DNA of 64,000 nucleotides from Parietichytrium sp. I65-24A. Its lineage: Eukaryota > Sar > Bigyra > Thraustochytrida > Thraustochytriidae. Made by a program: the position numbers and the translations under genes. Where the stretch lies: NCBI GenBank assembly GCA_012862575.1, contig BLSF01000022.1, positions 124,001 to 188,000 of the forward strand. Direction: 5' to 3'. The notes under the pieces were generated by a model that did no database searches, was not told the origin of the DNA, and saw nothing but the letters and a program-made list of their open reading frames with translations. Below, piece after piece: positions 10,926 to 21,216 of this stretch (its first letter is position 1; each line of letters begins with the position of its first letter).

Positions 10926-12416
10926 ATGTTGGCAGCATATGCGCGCAAGCAGCTGCGTTCCAACGCGGGACGCTACGTGGTGTCCCGAGGGTTCGCGAGC
11001 GCGGCAGGGGATAAGTATGACGTGGTCGTGGTTGGCGCCGGGCCAGGAGGGTACGTGGCAGCGATTAAAGCTGCGCAACTGGGGTTGAAGACAGCCTGCA
11101 TTGAAGGACGCGGCAAGCTCGGTGGGACGTGCTTGAATGTGGGATGCATTCCATCCAAGGCCTTGCTCGAGAGCACCCACCACTACCACGCAATGACCCA
11201 CGATTTCAAGGACCATGGTCTGCTTTTGGACAATCCTCGTGTGGACCTGTCGGTGATGATGTCGAACAAGGACAAGGTGGTGGACGGCCTCACCGGCGGC
11301 ATTGAAGGCCTTTTTAAGAAGAACAAGGTGGACTGGGTGAAGGGCTGGGGCAAGATCATCGGCGCAAACCAGGTCTCCGTGGAGCTTAGCGACGGGGGCA
11401 ACCAGACGCTCGAATCCAAGAACATTCTCATCGCCACCGGATCTGAGCCTGCACCGCTCCCCCCTTGCCCAGTCGACAACCAGAAGCAGCGCATCGTGGA
11501 CTCCACCGGCATCTTGGAGCTCAAGGAGATCCCCAAGAAGCTTATCGTAGTCGGCGGCGGTGTCATTGGCCTTGAAATGGCTTCCGTCTGGAGCCGTCTT
11601 GGATCCGAGGTCACCGTGGTTGAATTTATGGGCGGATTGTGCCCTGGCATGGACAAGGAGGTCGTCTCCGTGATGGAGCGCACTCTGAAGAAGCAAGGGC
11701 TCAAGTTCATGCTCAAGACCAAGGTCGTGGGAACCGATGTGAGCGACTCAGGAGTCAAGGTGACCGTGGAGCCTGCTGATGGTGGTGACAAGTCCTCCCT
11801 TGATGCTGATGTCGTTCTCGTTGCAACTGGCCGCCGCCCATTTACGAAGGGTCTTGGACTCGAGGAGATGGGACTCAAGACTGACAAGGCTGGCCGCGTG
11901 GAGGTCGATGACCACTTCAGGACCCAGATCCCAAGCATTTGGGCTATCGGGGATGTAATTAAGGGACCTATGCTTGCACACAAGGCTGAGGAGGAAGGAA
12001 TCGCAGCGGTGGAGATGATGGCTGGCCAGCACGGACACGTCAACTACAATGCAATTCCTGGAGTCATCTACACCTCCCCAGAGGTTGCTTCTGTAGGCTA
12101 CACTGAGGAGCAGCTCAAGGAGAAGGGCATCAAGTACAACAAGGGCAAGTTCAACTTTATGGCAAACAGCCGCGCTCGCGCTGTGCTGCGCACTGAGGGC
12201 TTTGTCAAGATCCTTGCTGACAAGGAGACCGACCGCATTCTTGGCGCGCACATCATTGGTGCAAACGCTGGCGAGATGATTGCTGAGGCAACCATTGGCA
12301 TTGAATACGGAGCATCTTCCGAGGATCTTGCGCGTACTTGCCATGCCCATCCTTCGCTCAGTGAGGCATTCAAGGAGGCCGCTCTTGCCACCTTTGCGAA
12401 GCCAATCCACTCTTAA
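10926..12416 (+). CDS. DLD: Dihydrolipoamide dehydrogenase, mitochondrial (E3)
   Basis: A 496-residue flavoprotein that reoxidises dihydrolipoamide with NAD+ in the pyruvate, 2-oxoglutarate and branched-chain complexes and the glycine cleavage system. The N-terminal 30 residues are basic and serine-rich (MLAAYARKQLRS), a mitochondrial presequence. The FAD-binding GAGPGGY motif follows at about 39-45. The redox disulfide sits in GGTCLNVGCIPSK (C69 and C74). The NAD site is GGGVIGLEMASVW, the second FAD motif is AIGDVIKGPMLAHKAEEEG, and the active-site pair is in HAHPSLSE (H475, E480). Length and every key residue are those of an intact enzyme. No intron interrupts it. Confidence 0.98.
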   Translation: MLAAYARKQLRSNAGRYVVSRGFASAAGDKYDVVVVGAGPGGYVAAIKAAQLGLKTACIEGRGKLGGTCLNVGCIPSKALLESTHHYHAMTHDFKDHGLLLDNPRVDLSVMMSNKDKVVDGLTGGIEGLFKKNKVDWVKGWGKIIGANQVSVELSDGGNQTLESKNILIATGSEPAPLPPCPVDNQKQRIVDSTGILELKEIPKKLIVVGGGVIGLEMASVWSRLGSEVTVVEFMGGLCPGMDKEVVSVMERTLKKQGLKFMLKTKVVGTDVSDSGVKVTVEPADGGDKSSLDADVVLVATGRRPFTKGLGLEEMGLKTDKAGRVEVDDHFRTQIPSIWAIGDVIKGPMLAHKAEEEGIAAVEMMAGQHGHVNYNAIPGVIYTSPEVASVGYTEEQLKEKGIKYNKGKFNFMANSRARAVLRTEGFVKILADKETDRILGAHIIGANAGEMIAEATIGIEYGASSEDLARTCHAHPSLSEAFKEAALATFAKPIHS

Positions 12417-13128
12417 GTAGGACGTTTTCTTTTCCCCCCTCCTTTCCAGCGGCTTTGCCCACTACCGCCTTGAAATTTCTTTGCCGTGGCGAATCTCGGA
12501 ATCAAAAAGTTCAGAAGACCATGATGAATTCTTACAAATCACCTTCAATTTACTTTTTTGTACGAACTCGCTTTAAAGAAGAAACCAAACTTTACCTCGT
12601 GTTTTTTTTTTCTCAACGCGTTGAAGAAGAGATCGGCGCTTCGATTCACCTTTTCTTTTCTTGCGAGCACATGATAGCTAGGCACTTCATTCGCAAACCT
12701 CGTACCTCACGATTCCTTTTTTGAATCTCTCCATTTCGGGAGCAGATTCCATTTAAAGACCTGTTTTTCGGACTGTTCTATTTAATATTATAAGTTTAAA
12801 AAAAGAAGTCTAGATCATGCAGAATCCAAGCAACTACAATCTACGACAAGGTGGAGTATTTTTGAATTAACTTGTGTGTATAGATTCTGCTTGGCAAGTT
12901 ATCACGCCAACAAATAAGATACCACCAACGAAACACTCGGGAACAAAATGAGCCTGCATCAGCCAAAAGTCTTGCGAAAAAGGACAAGAAGACGGAAGTG
13001 GCGTGCATTTAGAGCGAACAGCTCCGAGCAAATAGAGAAGTCAAAGGCAAGAGAATTAACGAACGCGCCAGCGTCGGCCGGTCGAGCTCTTCAAGATTTC
13101 GGACTGACACCCGCGAGCGGGACACAGA
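12417..13128. other. 3' region between convergent DLD and reductase genes
   Basis: Shared 3' flank of two convergent genes. A 64-codon plus-strand frame (12948-13142, ATG in a purine-rich context, product rich in Arg and Lys) overlaps the tail of the reductase gene. It is too short and unsupported to call. Confidence 0.4.
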
Positions 13129-14460
13129 TTACAGCACGATAACTGATTCAGGCCCAAACCCAGCCTCTTTGAGTAGCCCACCGAAAGCTTTAGTCGTGCA
13201 TGCCTCCGAGATCTTTGCATTGGTGCTCGAGTCTGGAACCTGCGTCCTTATTCTTTGTTCGGACCTTTTCCTCCTCCTTTCATCGTTCTGAGCCAACACG
13301 GGAAGCCCAGGGCTGTTGGGCCTAGACTTGCTGCCAGCCATGTGCTGCACGAAAGTGTCCGGCCCGCACACGACAATGACAGTGCCTGGCGCGGGAGGTG
13401 GCAGATGGTCTCGCAGCATGGGCACCGACACGCGGCCCACTCCCTGCTGCCACTTTTTGGGCGCGTCTCGCGTGAGCGTTCGATATATCTTCAGTCTGTC
13501 GGGGAACTCCTTGCTCAGCTTATCCAGCTCGCGCTGGTAAAACACATCAGCCGCGGTCCTGTCACTCGCGATCACGGATATCTCCACGCACTTGCGGGTG
13601 GCATCCTCCCCACTCTTACCAAAATCGTCATCTTTATCGTTCTTCGACAGACCATCGCCGCGACTGTGTTTGCGATCGCCATCCATTCCGTCGCTCAAAT
13701 AGTACCTCGCAAACTGTATCGCGCTCGTCATTCCGGCACCGCCCACAACCATTCCAATCTTCTCCACTCCTCGCAGCTTTCGTTGCACATGCTCCCTGTG
13801 CACGGGCAGAGACACTTCCAGCTCGCTGCCAACGTCTGCGCATTGCAGATACCTTGGCGCGTCCCCGCTGGGGAACGGATACGTCTTCACGATGAGGTCC
13901 ACGTGTCCGGCGTTCTTCGCACGGAGCGGATGTAGCGGCAAGTATGCACTTGCGATAGCTTTCCCGAGCGGGTGGGACGCGTCCACTTCTCGCGACGTTC
14001 CGCGAACTACGACAAACTCACCAGGCGCGTACGCTTCTTGCATCTCCGGCGCGGACACCCTCACCAGCCGAACGTTCTCCGAAAGCGCCCTGTTCTTCAC
14101 CACTCGTCCGCGCACGAAACGAGCCGACTTTACCGCATTCACTTCCGCAACCGTCCCATCCTCCCACGCTGCTGCGGGACGATGCCCGCACCGCGCGCAC
14201 CCCTCCGCAGCTGCGGGGGAATTCGTCCCAAGCGTCCCAGTCGTCCCAAGCGTCCCCGGGGCCAGCGCCAGCAAGGCTGCGGGGACGGCTACTGCAGCAG
14301 CAGCGGCCATGGCGCCCCACGGCATGGAGGCCCGCGAGGACACTTGTTGCGGCTGCGAGGACACTTTCGACGAGGACAAGGAAGAAGGAGAGGGAGAGAG
14401 AGAGGGAGAGGGGTGCGCTGAGGAGCCAATGCGCCGGGAAAACGAGCGCCAGAGAGACAT
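13129..14460 (-). CDS. Ferredoxin/cytochrome b5 reductase-like flavoprotein, divergent
   Basis: A 443-residue protein from the first ATG (MSLWRSFSRR); the frame continues upstream to a GTG only. A basic serine-rich presequence (1-45) and an alanine-rich hydrophobic stretch (about 47-69) suggest mitochondrial import with a membrane anchor. The reductase body begins near 115: a beta-barrel FAD domain with APGEFVVVRG, an NAD(P)-type GGAGMTSAIQFA motif (240-251) and CGPDTFVQHM (365-374), ending GLLKEAGFGPESVIVL as in b5 reductases. Two hydrophilic insertions (about 257-290 and 375-425) lengthen it. The usual flavin motif RxYT is here SAYLPL (171-176), lacking the arginine and threonine. It may use another flavin contact or be catalytically altered. 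NADH-dependent electron transfer is inferred from the family. Confidence 0.75.
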   Translation of the reverse strand: MSLWRSFSRRIGSSAHPSPSLSPSPSSLSSSKVSSQPQQVSSRASMPWGAMAAAAAVAVPAALLALAPGTLGTTGTLGTNSPAAAEGCARCGHRPAAAWEDGTVAEVNAVKSARFVRGRVVKNRALSENVRLVRVSAPEMQEAYAPGEFVVVRGTSREVDASHPLGKAIASAYLPLHPLRAKNAGHVDLIVKTYPFPSGDAPRYLQCADVGSELEVSLPVHREHVQRKLRGVEKIGMVVGGAGMTSAIQFARYYLSDGMDGDRKHSRGDGLSKNDKDDDFGKSGEDATRKCVEISVIASDRTAADVFYQRELDKLSKEFPDRLKIYRTLTRDAPKKWQQGVGRVSVPMLRDHLPPPAPGTVIVVCGPDTFVQHMAGSKSRPNSPGLPVLAQNDERRRKRSEQRIRTQVPDSSTNAKISEACTTKAFGGLLKEAGFGPESVIVL

Positions 14461-15244
14461 CTCGCCCCGCTTTCTCTTCTTCTTGACCAAGATAAAAGAT
14501 AAAGATAAAGATCCGATCGAACTCGATGCGAGGACTGCGGACGCTCGTGTGGGGCGCGAGGACGTGCGCGTGAGAGGGGCCAATGGTTGTCCCTCAGCGA
14601 GGATAGCGAGGACACTTTGTCGCTGAGCAGTAGACACAGAGAGAGGGAGAAAGTCAAATCAAAGTCAATCAATCTTGATCAATCTCAATCAATCAAAAAT
14701 CAAAAGGGAAAGATTGTTGACTGACAGTGAGAGTGTACTCGCCAACGCGCAGAAACCAGCGTCGACGTCTCTCTAAGAATATCGGCAAAAAGTTGGAAGA
14801 ATAAGTTGGGATTAGTGAAGAGAGGAGGACGTGTCTCAAGGAATAGCGGCTGTTGTAGTATACCACTTTGTTTGATTTGATGAAGGTGATAAGTAAACGA
14901 TGGGGATCGAGGATCATGTTTTGCAGTACCGGGTACCGGTACTTACAAGAAAAGGATTCTTTGAACAAAGTGCTTCATTCACAGTCATTGAAAATAGTTT
15001 CTCTTCTTCTGTTTAGAAATTAGGTTTTTGTTTGTAGAGAAGGGAAGAAAGAAAGAACAGGTGCAAATTTTTTGTCGCAACCCCGCAGCATATCCGGCCA
15101 TATAATTTCATCCTGACCAAAGAAGAAGCAGAGGCGCAGTCGAAAGGTCCAACCTTTCGCGCGTAGCAGTGTTTCGTGGCATGACAAGAGCTTTTGAACG
15201 GCGTGCAGTAGCCCTTTTGTTTTCAAGCAGAGAGGAGTAGATGC
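14461..15244. other. Spacer between two minus-strand genes
   Basis: 5' flank of the reductase gene and 3' flank of the ATP-grasp gene. It holds a CTGACAGTGA word (14721-14730) that recurs elsewhere in the window, an AATC-rich stretch (about 14655-14700) and a GGTACCGGTAC palindrome-like word near 14930. No gene seen. Confidence 0.5.
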
Positions 15245-16711
15245 TTACTCTTCCTGAGGAACCTCAGGCACCATGATGTCGCGAACGGTCGCCTCCGCCA
15301 CGCGTTCAATAACAGCAGCCATCTCGTCGGCAAGCACGTACTTGTCGGCATTTTTCTCAACGAGGTGAATCTCACCAATCCAGTCTGCAACGCCAGAGTT
15401 GTGGCCCTTGACACGGTCACCACCCTTGAAGTAGTAGGTGCACTTTTCGAAGAGTGGAGATTTCTTCGCAGGCTCAAGGTACTGTGGCACCTCGACGATG
15501 TGTCCAGTCACCTCAGCGTTTGGCAAAATGAAGCCATAGCTGCACTTGGCGCTTGGGTAGCGAGGTGGGTTAATTGGGACATCGAGCATGGTGAGAGCGA
15601 ACTCAAGAAATGGGTCGACCCCCCACACTGCCTTGTGGGTTCCGGCGGTGAATCCGCCGCCGACGCGAGAGTTGACCTCAATGAGAATAGGGCCATTCTC
15701 TGTCTGCCAGCACTCAACATGGAATCCACCGCGGGTGAAGCCAAGAGCCCTGACGCAAGCTGCTGCGTATGCCTGCATCTCGTCACGCACAGAGTCTGGA
15801 ACAAGGGTTGGAGCGCTGGATCCGAGCTCCTGAAAGTATGCTCCTCGAGAGATCCAGTTGTCCAACATGTTGGTGTACATGACCTCGCCATCCCACATGA
15901 GGACCTCCACATCAAACTCGTTGATACGACCATCGTAGATGGTTGGGCGGACGAGCTCCTCTGCTACGATTGGTGCCTGGGCACCGATCTTGGAGCGCTT
16001 GAGCTGCCAGTCATTCTCAAAGTCAGCAAAGATGCTCTCGACGAAGGTGCGGAGCTCGTCAAGGTTGAATGCCTTGTACACTCCTGCAGATCCCATACCA
16101 ACGGTTGGCTTGACCACCATTGGGAAGCCTACTTCCTCGACAGCCTTCTCGATGTCGTCCATGCTGAAGATCTGGCATGCGCGGATGGTGGCAAGGCCAG
16201 CGTCGCTAAGAGCGCGCCTGGTGGCGTACTTGTCGCGAGCCTTCTCGTAGGCAGAGACTGGGTTTCGTGGAACCTCCAACAACTCCTGTACCTTTGCCAT
16301 GATCAGCTGGGTGCTCTCATGGTAAGAGAACACGTACTGCACCTGGATTCCAAGCTCGCACATTTTGGCCACGATGTTCTCGTGTCCGTTCTCTGCGCCA
16401 ACGTCCGCAAAGAAGTGCTCATCGAAGCAGTTTCCGTCGCGGGCGTCGCGAAAGTACTTGCCATCCTCCTTGCCGCTCTGGAACACCATCACCACGTGCA
16501 CTCCGCTGGCGCGGAAGAAGCGCAGCTGGTCCTGGAGCACTCCGCCGAAAGCGCTGTACATGAAATCTCCACCAATGTACAGCATCTTCTTGCCGCGCAG
16601 TGCCAAAATGCGCGCCTCCTGGGCTTGCATCGTGCATGCATTCTCCTTCAGCAGCGACGCCACATCGTCCACCACCACGCTCGCCGATCCCTGTGCCTGG
16701 CTCTCAACCAT
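15245..16711 (-). CDS. ATP-grasp ligase, carnosine-synthase / L-amino-acid ligase type
   Basis: A 488-residue ATP-grasp enzyme starting at ATG (MVESQAQGSA). The N-terminal third is a nucleotide-fold domain (GKKMLYIGGDF, 41-51). The ATP-grasp core follows: KPTVGMGSAG (201-210) is the glycine-rich loop, VAEELVRP (249-256) the hinge region, HVE (331-333) and IEVNSRVGGG (344-353) the metal- and phosphate-binding acids. The C-terminus resembles the long lid of carnosine synthase-like dipeptide ligases. Such enzymes join two amino acids, or an amino acid and another amine, while splitting ATP. The substrate cannot be read from sequence; carnosine itself is not implied. Codon use is strongly biased, which leaves a long open antisense frame and suggests high expression. 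A TATA-like stretch lies about 45-80 bases upstream. Confidence 0.85.
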   Translation of the reverse strand: MVESQAQGSASVVVDDVASLLKENACTMQAQEARILALRGKKMLYIGGDFMYSAFGGVLQDQLRFFRASGVHVVMVFQSGKEDGKYFRDARDGNCFDEHFFADVGAENGHENIVAKMCELGIQVQYVFSYHESTQLIMAKVQELLEVPRNPVSAYEKARDKYATRRALSDAGLATIRACQIFSMDDIEKAVEEVGFPMVVKPTVGMGSAGVYKAFNLDELRTFVESIFADFENDWQLKRSKIGAQAPIVAEELVRPTIYDGRINEFDVEVLMWDGEVMYTNMLDNWISRGAYFQELGSSAPTLVPDSVRDEMQAYAAACVRALGFTRGGFHVECWQTENGPILIEVNSRVGGGFTAGTHKAVWGVDPFLEFALTMLDVPINPPRYPSAKCSYGFILPNAEVTGHIVEVPQYLEPAKKSPLFEKCTYYFKGGDRVKGHNSGVADWIGEIHLVEKNADKYVLADEMAAVIERVAEATVRDIMVPEVPQEE

Positions 16712-16756
16712 TTTTCACGACTGCTTCTTCGATATCTGTTCACAGCGACCGCGAGG

Positions 16757-16792
16757 TGATTATATATTCTGGAGCTCCAGAGATATATACAG
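16757..16792 (-). promoter_or_regulatory. Possible TATA elements of the ATP-grasp gene
   Basis: Two TATA-like words lie on the upstream side of the start at 16711: TTATATAT near 16758 and ATATATAC near 16782. Their spacing of about 50-80 bases to the ATG fits a short leader. Function is inferred from position only. Confidence 0.35.
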
Positions 16793-19257
16793 ATTTAGAT
16801 GCTTTTGCGTCTCTTGAGTTTGGGGTTTGCTGTTGCAATGGATTTGCCACCCAACTTTCAAAGGTTTCCAAGGTCTTCAATGCAGAGACTCACTCCTACG
16901 CGTTTGCTCTATCCACTATAGCGAAGCGCACCGCCGTGCCACAAATGCTAGCACTCACCAAGGTTTACTATAGTGGTCCCTGGCACTGTGCGGGGAACTG
17001 CGGCCAGGACGTAGGCGTGGCTAACTTTTACGGTAGAAGTTGGAGTTGTGCGACGGCGGAAAAGCTACGTGGCGAGAACAAGACCAGCAGTGTTTACGTA
17101 CGCGTGGCTATGGTAAACGGTAGCACAAGCGATGAGAGATTGATTCTTCCTCTTCCCCGCTGCCAGTGCTTCTCGCTTCCTAAGCAAGTATGTAATATTC
17201 GGAGTAAGAGTTCTACTGGAAGGAGAGCGGTGTCTGTAAGAACAAGTTCTGACGTATCTGCCATTCGCAAGTTGCTTCTGAATTTTGAACTGCTTCTTCC
17301 TCTGATCCTATCTGCGAAAAGCATTCGCTGTCAATCATTTTTTAGAGGGATATAAACCACCGAATTATTTGCCAAGCCGCAAATGAATCGCTCTGAAATA
17401 CAGTGGTGCAGTAGTCGTTCATTGTGATACAATGTGATAATGAGATAATGGATCGTTCGCTCGCTCTCTTCTCCTTTAGACAGAGTCAGCTGTGACCTCC
17501 TTCCTCCCTTCTTTTTTTCTTCTCAACTTATCACACGTGCAAACCCATCAATTTCACATTTTACATGGTTATAAGAGATTCATTCGCCCACTGAAATCGA
17601 CTTTACTAACGCATTGCGCTTGGCCGCCAACCAATCAATCTCTGTTTTTCTTTCTTTTTCTTGTTTTTGTTTCTTTGCTTCTGTCCTCCCGCAACTTGTC
17701 CGAGTCAGAAGGACGGCTAACGTATCTCCACTTCTTCCTCTGAGAGGGCGGGCGCTAACAGTCGCCAGCGTAACGCGTAGCGGTGGCTGTGAGGGGCGCT
17801 GTACTGAGTACCGCACGCTCGGCCCTCACAGCATCCAACTCCCAAATCTCCCGAATCTCTCCCGAATTTACCAGTGCACGCTCCTCACAAGAACCAACGT
17901 TTTTTATCGCCAAGTAATAAGACTTAACCTGGAATGAGATTCAACGTTTGAATAACCCAACTGTTTGTTACTTTTGAATGGCGTTTCGTTCGAGTAATGC
18001 AAACATCTGAATTCTGAATTCTGGTTTCTTTGCCTTCTCAACCTCCTCTCAACAACCAACAAAGTCAGTCACGTCGGCGACTTTTCCTTCCGTCCGTATA
18101 GACCTATCTACCTCATTGATTAAAAGTCCCGGTCCACACGATCCACTTGCGAATCCAACAGCCAGCCACCCACCGCATCCACCCTCCCCGCTACTCCCAT
18201 CTACCACATTGGGTAATAATCGGAGGAATTATCTGAGTCCAGCCAAGTTAGTACCGGTTGTTACGCGTTGGGGCTAGACGTCCGAGTAGGAATCCGTACA
18301 CAGTGCGGTACCGAGTATGTGGCGCTAGAGTGGCGCTGAGTGAATGAATGGATCTCGCTTGATCACAAAGTGTGTTGTTTCAGCAACTTGTCTGTTGGTT
18401 CTTGTCCAAGTCGAAGAGCCAATCCTTTTCGTGACTTTTCCATTTCCTCCTCCCTCTGTAAATTAAAGTACGCGTCTCTGACGGTCTTCCCACTGCTCGT
18501 TCATGCATAAATAAAAACTAAAAAGAAATTCAGAGGTGAGAGCAAAAGAGAAAAACTTGGGCATGTAAAACTCCAATTTTGGTTTGCTAGCAACGCGCGC
18601 CAGAAAGCGGTGGACTATATTATTTTGTAAAGCATTAAGCTTATCCGTAGCTCACCTCACCGCCAAAGTCCTCGCAGAAGAAGAAGGAGCTGAGAATTGA
18701 GTCGAAAGGATTGGATAGTCTTGTCTTCTTCGATCGAGAAAGAGAAACAAAGAAAGAAAGAAAGAAGTGTATTGTGATAGGAAAACATCAGCGCTTCGGG
18801 CAATCGTCACACTTGCTTTCACTTCCGGTCCTAAGGTTTCGCGCATGAAACCTTACACGCGTCATTCGGCGCCCGGAGAGGCGTTTCTAGGACTTTTCTT
18901 TACTCCACTCTCGGACGCACCTGAGCTGCTACACTTAATGGTTAGCCACCCTTACCCCACTTGACGTGCAAGCGTCTCCTTCCACGCACGGAGAGAAAAC
19001 TGCCTAAGTGTCTCAGTCGAAACGGGTAGTAGTGAAGTGGAGGATGAGTGGATGCGTGCTGGTAGTGCTGATTAGCTTGGTTTTAGCGCTGCGGGAGAGA
19101 GGTCAGCTCGAATTTCGACTGTGGAGCTGTGAGAGGTACTCTACTGAGTACTGACAGGGAGTACAGACATTTGGATTCCTTTTTTTGTGCTGTTGGATCA
19201 CACAAGTCCACCGTTCTTCATTCGCAAATTCATTCCTGTTTCTTTTGTTTCTCGCGC

Positions 19258-19285
19258 CTCCTCTCTCTCTCTCTCTCTCTCTCTC
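19258..19285. repeat. (CT)n microsatellite
   Basis: About thirteen perfect CT units inside the long spacer. Confidence 0.9.
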
Positions 19286-19870
19286 GCAGATCTATTGCGC
19301 GCGAATCATTCATTTATCCATTCATTCATTTATTTATTTATTGGTTTTTAGGTGGTTTTTAGTTCTTTTTTATTTGTTCCGAGCAGCACCAAGTTGGCGA
19401 ACATGCAAAACGAAAGGCTAGCTAGCACCGGCGCTAAGCGTCTCGCTTTTGTTCCTACCTTTTACTATAGATGCGCTGGCCCCGGAAGCAAGATTCGGAG
19501 GTGTCAAAAAAGACGGTCTTTCAATCAATCACACGATCACACGAGGCAGCGAAGAATCGAGACCGGATGCATTAGGCGTTTCAAGTAAATAAGATTAGGG
19601 GATTGTCGTGTTAACGGACCCGGTCGAAGCCGCCTTTGTCCACCCAATGCGGCACGTGACGGAATCTAAGGCACGGAGTGATAGCGCCGATTAGAGCAAT
19701 TGCGTAGAAGAGAGGTACAGTAAGGTACTATTTTGAACTGAATTCTGAGCAGAGCAGACAGTTTCTGAATTACTGTTCTCCTTTTTGATTTTCAGAAGTT
19801 CTGATTTCTGAATCTGCATGTTATATATATATATTTTGTCCATGGATAAAGCTGATAAAAGAAAAAGCAG

Positions 19871-19955
19871 CCTCCGTGGCTGAACTGGTTTGAAGGCTCT
19901 CAACTCGCAGATCTCTGAGCCGCGAGAAGCTCACAGGACCGGGTTCAGACCACCC
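19871..19955 (+). other. tRNA-like element with A-box and B-box, probably degenerate
   Basis: TGGCTGAACTGG at 19877-19888 matches a Pol III A-box closely. GGTTCAGACC at 19942-19951 resembles a B-box (consensus GGTTCRANYCC) with one change. Their spacing suits a long-variable-arm tRNA, but I cannot pair the acceptor ends, the anticodon stem or a proper T-stem. It is therefore a decayed tRNA, a tRNA-derived SINE head, or chance. Confidence 0.35.
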
Positions 19956-21216
19956 ACTTACTCAGCGGCCAACCCTATTACCGGTGCACAGCAGCACCAC
20001 CGGCCAGTTCTTTGCAATCGTGAGTATCAGTGCAACCGACAATCTCAATCATCTCGACAACTTTTCATTACTTTTGTCAAACCGCACCGCAGCAGCTTTA
20101 TCTTCTCTGCATGCGTCCGTATTTCAACATGGTTGGCTCCGCAGAAGAAATGTCCCCGATGACCGTGACGCCTACAGGGCTAAAGCATTTGCGACGGACA
20201 AAATGGGCTCTCCCTCGCGCGGAAAGCGGCATCCAACCATATCCGCCCTCCCGTCTCTTCTATCACAGTCAAATTAAATACAACAGTAAATTATTCATTC
20301 TGAATTCAAACGTAGTTCACAGAACTCACTGTCAGTTTTGAATTAATGTTTTTTTTTGCGGCGTTTCGCACGCTGGAAGTGCACGTCGCTACCGATACCA
20401 ACCAGCGCAGTCCGAGCAGTGGCGAGCGGCTTGGCTTGTTGGAAGCAGCGACTGAAATATCAACGAGGCAAGAAAACGTCGTCGTGCCTGTGACCGAGAC
20501 AGACTTTTGCTCCTTATTGGAGACGAGCAGCACTTTTGATAAAGCTCGCGAAGCCAGTAACTTGGAAGAGTCTCACAAGCCTCGGCTCTCTCTCTAACTT
20601 ATTTAAAAACCTAATCATAGGAAGACCAATTTTAGTCAGTACTCAGAGCAACCCAACGCATAAAAGGCTTCTCAGCCAACTCGTACCCAATTTTCACCGT
20701 CAATCAGAACAAACTCAGCTCATTGCTCAACTTATTGTAGTTTTCATTTCTGAAAAATAAAATTCAGAATCAGAAATTCAGAATTCAGGATTTTCAGCAT
20801 TCACTGTCAGATGAAAAAAACTGACTGTGAGAACTGTGAGAAAAGAAAGTTGGCGTTTCTCAAAACGCCAGGACGGACATTTCCTCGCGCCGCCTATTGT
20901 CAGCTAGTCAGAACACTTAACGCGCTGAACGCCGTGCCCCACAGCCGCAGAATCGGCGACGCTGAGGGCGCGACATTACCGGAATCGGCGCGCGGGGCTG
21001 GAGTGGGAAAAATTCGTGCTGGGATCTCCCCCCCGCGGTCGCGCTCTTCTCTTCGAATTTTTACCGAGATTCTTTTTGGAATGTGATGGTGAATTTCATT
21101 TCAGTATCACTGATAAACAATAATGAACAATTGAATTTCGGTTCACAATAAATAAACAACGATGAACGATTGAGTTGATTTTGATAAACAGAGATGAACA
21201 ATAGGACAACGAAGGT

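Larger units (their letters stand above)
16712..21216. other. 4.5 kb gene-free spacer, the longest in the window
   Basis: No gene I can support. A plus-strand frame stays open from inside the ATP-grasp gene to 17355 but has no good ATG and no recognisable domain. The spacer contains a CT microsatellite (19258-19285), a tRNA-like element (19871-19955), a TGAATTC-rich word (18008-18028), two TCACTGTCAG words (20326 and 20801), an ATTCAG-rich stretch (20760-20790), and two short ATG frames of 83 and 91 codons (20346-20597 and 20811-21086) with no support. Fragmented AT-rich texture suggests decayed sequence or regulatory DNA. Confidence 0.5.

Noticed and set aside
11183-12410. Long minus-strand frames opposite DLD
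   Set aside because: Shadows of a biased gene whose sense product is unambiguous.
15365-16759. 464-codon plus-strand frame opposite the ATP-grasp gene
   Set aside because: It mirrors a strongly codon-biased gene on the minus strand, has leucine-, valine- and histidine-rich composition typical of antisense frames, and no domain.
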